A stretch of 64,000 nt of DNA, taken from NCBI GenBank assembly GCA_029531795.1, contig JAPEIS010000001.1:1674001-1738000 (forward strand), given 5' to 3'. The DNA is from Sclerotinia nivalis. Its lineage: Eukaryota; Ascomycota; Leotiomycetes; Helotiales; Sclerotiniaceae. The notes beneath the pieces are model-generated. The model searched no databases, had not been told where the DNA came from, and worked only from the letters and a program-made list of their open reading frames with translations. Both the position numbers and the translations under genes were made by a program. How positions within the stretch are numbered: position 1 is the first letter of the stretch; every line of letters starts with the position of its first letter. Positions 56,044 through 64,000 of the stretch are shown piece by piece.

Positions 56044-57621
56044 TTCCGGTATGGTCCTAATAGACTCGTCAGCTTGATAAGATTACCATCTTTACCTTCT
56101 TGGCGTTATCTACTGTCAAAATTCATAGCATAGTAGATGTAAGGAAAGTACATGGAAACCACAGCTATAGGATACCAGGATCCGAGTATCCCAAACCTGG
56201 AAAATCCACCAGGTAGATAAGATAGACCGATATCCAAACTTCTCCTCGTCCTAAACCCAAAAAATTCAACAAGTTCCCAAGTTCATCCCACCTCCTTTAT
56301 GAAAAGCAGCCAGTACAATCAGTACCACGCAAACCTAAAAATAATCCCTCCCCGCGTCTTCCTCACAATCCCAACGCTCACGACTGAGTCAAGTAGAAAA
56401 AATCCTGATTTTCACATCTGTCCATCAAACCCAGCCAACTTGTTTAATGCAATTGCAACCCACAAACCCCCATCATCACCCTCCCTCCCCTCCCCTCAGT
56501 AACGACACCCAACTTCCAACACCCAACAAACAAACAAAACTTCATATCGTTCATATCATTCATGTCATTCATTCTATTCTTCCAAAATAACCATGCCATA
56601 CAAATAATAACATAGCCATAACTCCATCCAGCGTTCAAAGCTAAATTGATATTAGGTAAGATTACCTATGAACAAGTAAAAAAGGAGTAAAGTACCTGCT
56701 GAACTATACAATACACGCGCACTTCTGTACGAAGAAATGATCTTGGAATACATGGATCCATGATGTGCAAGATGTTGTGATAACTATGCGTATAGCTCAA
56801 ATAACCTATGAATTGTAGTAGATGAAGTCGAGAAGGCTAAAAACATTCATCATATCACGTTAACAGAAGTAAGATACTCCGCGCAAAGAATAAAGTATAT
56901 CTTTAATACGATGAATTCTCATTCATCACCACCCTCACCACTACAACTACTAAAAATTTTCATCACCATACACCACCACGATATCTTACATGACAGGTAT
57001 TGCAACACCCAATCAGATCTAACTGTACATTGCCACTTTCTGCCCCTCTCCTTCGCCTCTCAACAACAATACATCAACTCTCCTCAAAATTTAAGCATTA
57101 TATCCAACTCAATACATGCCCATACCATAATGCAATATCTCTACCTCACCCCTTCCCCCAAGATATCCGCTATGCATGGTAAGGTACACCTTCCCCATCA
57201 CCCCCAACTATCCAAGGAAAAGAGTTATAACTCCGATCATGCAAGATCAAGGTCTAGTACAGTACAGTACAATGTCATACTATGACATCAGTTTTCGCCA
57301 ACAAGAAAAAGTAGTAGCAGTATTGTTATCAAAAAACAAAAGTCGGACGAATTCGAGTAAGGAGAACATGAGAGGAAATTTTGTGGAAGCAAGTCCAGAA
57401 AAATGTAAAAAGGAAAAACGCCAGACGTGGCCCGAGATGTCGGATTTTATATCAAGAATGACCCATTTCCACGCCGCGCAAGGAAAAACCTAGCATATGC
57501 AACAATACAGGACATTGTAGACAAGACATGAAAATGCAGTAACGCTAATATCAATGAAGGAAAGATAAGAACATATGGTGGCAGTTTGGAATGCGAGATT
57601 ACAGTACAAAAAAGTGGGGTA
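56044..57621. other. Convergent intergenic region with simple repeats
   Basis: About 1.6 kb between the 3' ends of the deacetylase and the kelch-type gene. No gene supported. A TTCAT-rich simple repeat lies near 56543-56572. Confidence 0.45.
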
Positions 57622-59868
57622 TCATATTCGAGTTTTGGTACCAAGGTTCAGCCAGCTCATGTCTGAAGGGATTGAAGGTTGGCTTTGTTGTTGAACAGGT
57701 GGTGGTGGTTGAGGTACTTGAAGCGAAAAGTTATTCCCTCCCGCAGTATCTCTGTTTGTGGTATATACGCTCACGGTGTAGGCATTGCTTGGCCTGTTAC
57801 GAGACGGATCTTGATGGCCCACGGCCCATGATTCTGGATCATTTACACTTTCTGGAACCCCGCTCGAGTATGCATCAGATTTATCATCATAAGATGAAGT
57901 ATTGCTGACGTAAGAGTCGGGCCGAAGGCCTTCAATCTTGCCAGACATTTCTGCTGCCATAGGAAAATGAGATCCAGCAGTAGATACAGTAGGACTATTA
58001 GTTGCTACTCGGTATAGTGGAGTATCTCCTGGAATCGGAATCTTTAATGGAGGCACTAGAGAGGATGTTGTAGTAATTTGGCTTGGACGTCTTTGAGTAT
58101 TAACCTGAGTTGGTAGCCTTGGATCGGAGTACTGTGAAGTGGCGTCGTCGTCACCATTGGATGTATTTCGTTTTGACTCGCCAAACCCCAGGAAACTTGT
58201 CATTGCACTTCCACCAGACCAATATCGGTTCCAACCTGACGATCTTCTTGTACTGCCTCGTCTCTGCGTCCCAGGATTACGGGGTCGTGGCGTAACTGTT
58301 TCTTGACCGAACGACACCTCTTTTGCCAACGCGTTTTGAGCGAAAGACTGGTCCGGTGGTGTAGTATGATTTATCGCAGCTTCGTAGTTCTTGTCAAATT
58401 GACTGCTCGTGCCACTTCCCGCACTCCCGTTGCCTTTATCATCTCCTCTTCGATGCCCCACACGGCCCATTAATATAGCCATTGATGAATATGAACCCTG
58501 GGATGCCGACGGTCCATGCCGCGGCTGTTGCATTGACGAGTGCATATCGGGTAGACCTCTATCCGAAAACTCTAGCCCATCTTTTTCCAGGGGATATCCA
58601 TTTGCATGTGCATCTTTGAGATCCCTCTTTTTCCGTCGCCATCGGAGGAGAATCAACACACAAACGAGCAGAAAAGCGGTTCCGAGTATAGAGCCCAGTA
58701 ATGCAGCCAATGCCTTCAATGGAAACGTGTTGGCATCCTTATCGGTTGATTCACCTGAAATGGCAGTAGAGTTACCGGTACTTGTAGCTACAGAAGAACT
58801 TGTACTCGACGATAATGTTGACGGTACGATGATTTGTTGTGTGGTAGGTTTCACCAACATTGATGTGGCATCAACCCAGGCATTTTCTTTCGCTCCGAAT
58901 ATGCATAGAACATCATCTTCATTTCCACCCGATATAACTACTTGTCCAGCTGCGCCCATCGCGACCGAATAAGTTGTCCTTGTGGATGTCGGAGCCAGTG
59001 TACCATTATAAGCAGGCCAGTCAGCCTCTGTAAGACTACTCCTCTTAGCTCTTTTAGTAGCTGTTTTTTTGGTAGTGCTTGTTGACACAATGACTTCCGC
59101 ACTTTGCACTGGATTTCCACTGCCATCGACCAAAATGGTTCTGTTTACAACATTTGGTGCCACAGTCATGTCGAAGGTGTAAAGATTCTTGCATCCATCG
59201 TCACCCGTCACGATAACTGCTTCGACTGCTGAAGTATTGTATATCGGAGACGCCAAGCTGCTGTTTGAATTTGCCCAGGATGTTGCTGGATCGAATACCA
59301 TCACGTCAGTATTTGTGTCAGTGCCGCCAATATAGATTGCAGAGCTCGATGACCATGGGAGTAAAAGAGGCTGTGTGCCGGCAGGTGGCGCAACAGCACC
59401 ATCAGCAGGCCCGAATGACAGAACATTATATGGAGGCGAAGCTGCTATTGTGAAAGTCTGAGACGATAGATGTTGGCTATCATCTTGACTTCCTGCATAC
59501 ATCAGAATGGAGTCCGACGCATTCAAGTAGACAGCACTGTGCCATAATCGATTTTGAGCGACTAATACTGTAGTGGTTATAGTTTCCCATTTCCCATCAT
59601 CAAAAGTATATCGCTGAAGACCCGGGTATAGATCTGTAGTATTACTACTCGTTCCGCCGACAATGTATAATGCATCCTGCCCGTTCGCAGGTGTCGCCTT
59701 TACACAAACTCCCCCCGTCACTGATTCTCCTTGGGGTAATTGCGTCCATTCCGCCCCTTCAACCAACGATAGCGATTGAAACGCTTCGCTGTTGTATGTG
59801 TATAGTGTGTTGTTGTATAGTATCGAACAGGAATCATCCAGAGGATATTTTGGTTTTGGTAGAGCCAT
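57622..59868 (-). CDS. Kelch-like single-pass membrane protein (CLF1-annotated fungal family)
   Basis: Single exon, 748 aa, ATG at 59868. The N-terminal 340 residues are repetitive beta-type sequence with kelch-like blade motifs (ALYIVGGTSS, SILMYAGSQD, AIYIGGTDTN, QVVISGGNED) and several N-glycosylation sequons. A Ser/Thr-rich stalk (about 345-380) leads to one transmembrane helix (about 383-409) followed by a basic stop-transfer RWRRKKR. The C-terminal 340 residues are a disordered cytoplasmic tail rich in Ser, Pro and Asn with RR-S sites. The layout resembles a cell-surface sensor. Relatives in databases are often labelled pre-mRNA splicing factor CLF1; nothing in this sequence (no HAT repeats) supports a splicing role. 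No classical signal peptide is visible at the start. Confidence 0.82.
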   Translation of the reverse strand: MALPKPKYPLDDSCSILYNNTLYTYNSEAFQSLSLVEGAEWTQLPQGESVTGGVCVKATPANGQDALYIVGGTSSNTTDLYPGLQRYTFDDGKWETITTTVLVAQNRLWHSAVYLNASDSILMYAGSQDDSQHLSSQTFTIAASPPYNVLSFGPADGAVAPPAGTQPLLLPWSSSSAIYIGGTDTNTDVMVFDPATSWANSNSSLASPIYNTSAVEAVIVTGDDGCKNLYTFDMTVAPNVVNRTILVDGSGNPVQSAEVIVSTSTTKKTATKRAKRSSLTEADWPAYNGTLAPTSTRTTYSVAMGAAGQVVISGGNEDDVLCIFGAKENAWVDATSMLVKPTTQQIIVPSTLSSSTSSSVATSTGNSTAISGESTDKDANTFPLKALAALLGSILGTAFLLVCVLILLRWRRKKRDLKDAHANGYPLEKDGLEFSDRGLPDMHSSMQQPRHGPSASQGSYSSMAILMGRVGHRRGDDKGNGSAGSGTSSQFDKNYEAAINHTTPPDQSFAQNALAKEVSFGQETVTPRPRNPGTQRRGSTRRSSGWNRYWSGGSAMTSFLGFGESKRNTSNGDDDATSQYSDPRLPTQVNTQRRPSQITTTSSLVPPLKIPIPGDTPLYRVATNSPTVSTAGSHFPMAAEMSGKIEGLRPDSYVSNTSSYDDKSDAYSSGVPESVNDPESWAVGHQDPSRNRPSNAYTVSVYTTNRDTAGGNNFSLQVPQPPPPVQQQSQPSIPSDMSWLNLGTKTRI

Positions 59869-60825
59869 TATTATCTTGCTCAGTGGTGGCGGTGTTCATT
59901 CGTTGTTCAGGTCGTCGGGCAGGCCGATCGACGCGACGAAGAGTAAAGGGTTCGTCCTCGTTTGCGTTATTTATCTTGGCACATTATGAGCCAAGTGAGA
60001 AGGAGTAGAAAGATGTTTATCAATTGAATTTTCTGAAAGGATGCTGTCGAAGCGACGAAACGAAATGTCGAAGGCCAGTCTCGGTTGGATTGAGATTCGA
60101 GTCGTCAACGACGGGTGTGTCTTCAAGCAGTCAAGCTGCAATGCTTCATCGAGGGGTATGGAAAGCCGTAAGAAGTCACCGTCAAGATGGCCAATCGAGT
60201 CAAATTTGGTATGAAGATTTAGTTCGTCTTGACTTCGAAGTGTAAGGTGTTTGGCAACAGATCCCCCGAAGTGTGGGCAAGCTGAAACAAGCAAGTAAAG
60301 TAGATTAACAGACCCCCTGCTGCAAATTTCTGCGACTCTTGAAAAACACTGAATGACGCCTCAAGAAGGAAAGAGAAGCTGCAAAGAATGCACAGCAATT
60401 GAAACACGAACGGTACTGTACAAAAAAGTGCGCCAGTATGGCAACTGATCAGATCAGTATGGTAATTGACATCTGCAGTAATAGGAGTTAGACCGGCGAT
60501 CGAATAATCACGTCCGCTTCCCGGGGCAGACCAGGAATGAATGGTAGGTACGAGCGAGGACCCGCCCGCCCTGTTTTGATCTACACAGTATTAAAGCCGA
60601 GGATGTTCTGTTTCTGAAGCGCTCATGCGAATTGTATAAATGTGCTGTATATATGTCTGGTTTCGAATGTATTATCACAGATAGAAACTATATTGCAAGA
60701 GATTCCTTTCCAATAATCTTTCGATTATCCGGTAAATTGAAAGTATTCCTAGAATACAAAAAAGAAGGGTCAATGATTCCAAACCTAGGATATGAATGAA
60801 ATTTCAGAAGTCTCAGGCTTTGGGT
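59869..60825. other. 5' region of the kelch-type gene
   Basis: About 950 bp upstream of the kelch-type protein on its strand; only short ORFs. Confidence 0.4.
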
Positions 60826-60852
60826 GGGCTTGATGGGCTTGATGGGCTTGAC
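60826..60852 (+). repeat. Three tandem copies of a 9-bp unit
   Basis: The unit GGGCTTGAT occurs three times in a row (last copy ends AC). Confidence 0.6.
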
Positions 60853-61490
60853 TGGCAAGGAGTTGAATGGATCCTAGAATGGATGAATGGTTCTTCAATT
60901 TCGTTTTCGACACGAAAGACGGGGATTTATTTTGGTATGGTTGTGGATGGGTATGGGTATGGGACCTCTGGATAATACTGCTATATCCGACGCATGCGAT
61001 ATGTATAGATATCGATACTTTAGTGGAGAAGGGAGAAGCTTTCTGGTACGTTGGTAGGATAGTGGAACTCTGTATGTCTTTTTTGTTCGTTATGGGTCGT
61101 TGTCGTTATCCATCAAATGAAATGAATGGGTCATGAAGCTCGTTGCCCGATTCCTGAATCTTAGGGAGGGGAAAGGATTAATCCAAGAAAGATACTGCAG
61201 AGGCGCGAATGGCTGAATAATATTCAAAGATTGATAAGTAAGTATTGGGTAGGGAAAAGAGGATTTCGAAAGAACGGAGGGATGAAAGTGATGAAGGTAC
61301 ACAAACGCCAAGTAAGCAGGCAGAAAGTGGAAAAGATGGGAAAGATGGGAAAGTTGAGGGTTGTAAAGAAGGGAAGGATCAATAAAGATATTTTTTGTTT
61401 TCACAGGTATTGAGTAATGTAATAGGCAGAATTATGAATAATGGTGATATCTATCTGAGAGAGGTAGTGAAAGTGAGTAGGCGGGTGTCT

Positions 61491-61530
61491 ATTTGGTATT
61501 TGGTATTTGGTCTTTGGTATTTGGTATTTC
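61491..61530 (+). repeat. 7-bp repeat TTTGGTA, about six imperfect copies
   Basis: Copies of ATTTGGT/TTTGGTA follow each other with one C interruption; simple-sequence repeat in non-coding DNA. Confidence 0.6.
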
Positions 61531-61921
61531 GTGTAAAATTGTTTGATGTACGCAGTACAGTACGATATACGTACGATGATGGATTTTACGTGAATAATAA
61601 TTTCATAATACGGTAAGATCTTTTCTCTCTTTCTAATTTTCTCATTTTTCCATGTTTCTCCGATTCTCTCCTCTTGTTCACTTCATTTAATCTTCTTCCA
61701 GCAGCCAGAATATGTTGGGTCGGTCGTGATTCCCTTTTCTTCCGTCCCACCCAGATAAAAGTTGAGGTCACCCCTGCTTTTAGCATTTCCGTACCTGCTT
61801 TAACCAAAATTTGAGCAGTTGCGAATCTCCCGGCTAAGCCTTGGTAAGTTTAGCTCAATGCAACTAATTCGAATCAGGGGTTATCTTGGTTTGAGACTTT
61901 TTTTCTTTTCCCACCATGCAT

Positions 61922-61949
61922 GAACATTTTGAACATTTTGAACATTTTT
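61922..61949 (+). repeat. Three tandem copies of GAACATTTT
   Basis: The 9-bp unit starts at 61922, 61931 and 61940 without mismatches. Confidence 0.65.
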
Positions 61950-62072
61950 ATGGAGTTTACAAGAGTTTACAATCCACTCTTCGTTTTTTAGCGCGCCAAG
62001 CTTTCAAGGGTGTTTCGTCCTATCCCGTTATTCGTTTTCATTTTCCAATTCTTTCTCACTCCAACTCACTCT

Positions 62073-62108
62073 TTCCACTCTTCCACTCTTCCACTCTTCC
62101 ACTCTTCC
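62073..62108 (+). repeat. 8-bp repeat TTCCACTC, about 4.5 copies
   Basis: Perfect copies start at 62073, 62081, 62089 and 62097 and end in a partial copy. Pyrimidine-strand tract in non-coding DNA. Confidence 0.7.
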
Positions 62109-64000
62109 TTTATTAAAAAGTCACACAGTATGACAAGTTCACTCTTCCAAACTTTTGGTTACTCAGCCAGCTCACCCTGTCATCCCATCTAAGTCATAAT
62201 ATATTTATATTTTGAACAGCATCATCATTTCTATTTTTCGCATTGACCTCATTACTTTACCAGAACATTGTACCGGCACTTACTGTATTAGACAATCCGG
62301 ACACGAACCACCCTTGACAAGACGATCAATAAATCAAAAACGTCCGTCCCCCATATTCAATCTAGAATATTCTCATGGATAAACTTCTTCTCTCTTATCC
62401 GATGTTTGAGGGATCCTTTTTCATTTCTACTCTATGGAATTACTCCGTGTATGCAAATAATGATGATGGTCTTATGAACGGACCTTGCGACTTTTCATGT
62501 CATACGTGCGATACGAAATGGATGAAAAGATAAAACAAGAAAGAAGAATGCCTGTCACCTCTTTACAGAGTACAGTACTCGAGTACATATCAATCGCATT
62601 ATCAAAATGCCGCGGCTTCATTGATCCATCCCAATTGTCCTACCATCCATTGACCGAGCGAGGACGGAGGCGAGGAGTTTTTTCCCTTGCCATCATGACC
62701 CCAAGTTGCTACCATATCAGAAGTTCCAAGCACATTTCATCCCTTTTTTCATTGGCTAGTCCATCCACTTTAAACTGCTGTGATGTGCTCAGACTAAATG
62801 TAGGGGAACAATTTGTTTCAATGACATACATGTGTATATCGAATTGTCAACCCGACGACAAGGATTTGCAATATATATGTCCTTCGAAAAGTAATCACAC
62901 CGACCAAATGAAGGAAACATTGGGATAAGACCATCCATCTTTCAAGTTTTTTGGATGTAGCAGAAATCACGGATGTGGCTGTTGACTATGGAAATTAATT
63001 GGTTAATGTTCCACGCACAAGCATTCTTTTCGGAAATTTTTAGCCCAAAATACGAAAAGTTGAGGGTGTGCTGCGGATGAAGTCGATGCAGTTTCTTGCA
63101 CAGCGCTTTCTTGATTTGTTACCGTACATTAGGAAGTTTCCTATTTCTCGAGTCAGTCTTATCACTTTCCTTTTCACTTCATCTATCGTTAAATCACTTT
63201 CTTCAGACAAAGTCCCGTGAATCCAGAATGTGAAAAAGACATATAGTTGGGATGAACCATCAATGCATTGGCCACGATCAAATATTGATATCTCAAACAA
63301 TAAACTTAATCTAAGCGCTGTTGGGTTGCAAACTTCATCTGTTGACCATTCCGTTCAACAACATGTGAAGGTTCTGGTGTTTCTTATCTTCTCTGGAAGC
63401 GCGCGGCCATTGAGAGAAGTTGAAGACGATATCCGACATGTGATTGGGTATGAGCTTCGCGATGTGCCGAAGTGATTATCGAGAAGTCCCCGTACTTCAT
63501 GATTCATTCGTGAAAAATGCATCATTCTTTTGATCATTAATATTGAGGATCTATTCTAGTGAATCGACCTCATGCAGATAGCTCATCCGGGAATGCTGAT
63601 CATCACGTGGAGTGATAATCTCATGTCTTGCATTCGGGGGGTTATCTTTAACGTTCTACAAGCTTATACCATGTTGATTCCCGTGAATGATGGCTATTGA
63701 TGTGTTCTAGTTGACATTTGAAAGTAACGTGCCAATTTATCTTGAATTATGATAGTCTTGGCATCACGCTGTTCATGCGTCTCTACTAGTTCGGCCATGG
63801 TGTAATTTCTTGTGGTTATGCCAATTTTAAAGCCGTTCTCGTGTAACATCAAAGAATCTTATTATTGTTATTGCACAGTCAGTCAACTGACTGAAAGATT
63901 GTCCAAACAAGTTTGCCAAGTAAAAACAAGGTTGCTATACTATAGACCTTCCGGAATTGCGGAGGAATCTTTGAGATCTTCCTGATGTCAGATGGGAATC

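Larger units (their letters stand above)
60853..64000. other. Gene-free region rich in simple repeats
   Basis: About 3.1 kb to the window end with no supported gene and at least three further short tandem repeats. A plus-strand frame at 63230-63475 (GTG start) and a minus-strand frame at 63040-63300 overlap each other and have no domain. This stretch may be an upstream region of a gene beyond the window. Confidence 0.4.

Noticed and set aside
63040..63475. Two overlapping opposite-strand frames of 81-86 codons
   Set aside because: The plus-strand one starts with GTG, neither has a domain or splice support, and they overlap each other. The plus frame has some coding flavour but not enough to call.
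1..64000. A biosynthetic cluster, intact transposon, CRISPR array, rRNA or tRNA
   Set aside because: No polyketide or peptide synthase, transposase, reverse transcriptase, regularly spaced repeat array or convincing tRNA cloverleaf was seen. The transcription factor, dehydrogenase and aldo/keto reductase are too scattered to form a cluster.

Overview
This is nuclear DNA of a filamentous ascomycete. The genes carry short spliceosomal introns (mostly 50-140 nt, GT..AG with CTAAC/CTGAC-like branch sites), lie on both strands, and encode fungal-specific families: a Zn2Cys6 transcription factor, Atg33, a Pex30/DysF peroxin, a 2EXR protein, Vip1 and a CLF1-type kelch membrane protein. The AT-rich gaps and gene style suggest Leotiomycetes (Helotiales, Sclerotiniaceae-like). 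That placement is inference, not something the sequence proves. Gene models were built by hand. For most multi-exon genes the exon lengths sum to a multiple of three and the joined protein matches its family.

Layout. 0.1-6.2 kb: a broken ORF, the mitophagy gene ATG33 (-), a peroxisomal 2,4-dienoyl-CoA reductase (+) diverging from it, and a nine-exon Zn2Cys6 regulator (-). 6.2-9.1 kb: gene-poor. 9.1-19 kb: a small secreted protein with a GC-AG intron, a GNAT/allophanate-hydrolase-like amidase fusion (-), a Vip1-type RRM protein with three metallothionein-like repeats, a conserved 65-aa protein (-), a coiled-coil protein and a FabG-like dehydrogenase (-). 19-22.5 kb: orphan or decaying ORFs. 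22.5-30.1 kb: a dense housekeeping block, PAM16 (-)/YIP1 (+), PEX30-like (-)/TRF4 (+). 31.7-37 kb: a cysteine-rich secreted protein (-), a SPOUT methyltransferase (-)/thioredoxin (+) pair, a 49-bp minisatellite and an aldo/keto reductase with a perfect CRE. 37-40.6 kb: relics, including an FG-nucleoporin-like one. 40.6-47.3 kb: a putative GPI-anchored protein, a basic membrane protein, a J-domain protein (-) and homocysteine S-methyltransferase (+). 47.5-50 kb: a broken gene and a gap. 50-60 kb: a 2EXR protein, an ArsB/NhaD transporter (-), a NodB polysaccharide deacetylase (+) and a kelch-type membrane protein (-). 59.9-64 kb: about 4 kb of low-complexity non-coding DNA.

Most genes are independent housekeeping functions. 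Two loose themes recur: organelle biology (ATG33, peroxisomal dienoyl-CoA reductase, PAM16, Pex30-like, YIP1) and secreted or surface proteins (two small secreted proteins, a GPI-anchored candidate, a deacetylase, a kelch membrane protein). I see no biosynthetic cluster, intact transposon, CRISPR array, rRNA or convincing tRNA. The most unusual gene is the RRM-metallothionein fusion at 13.2-14.2 kb. Next are the amidase fusion with no ATG in its main exon and several orphan ORFs split by one in-frame stop.
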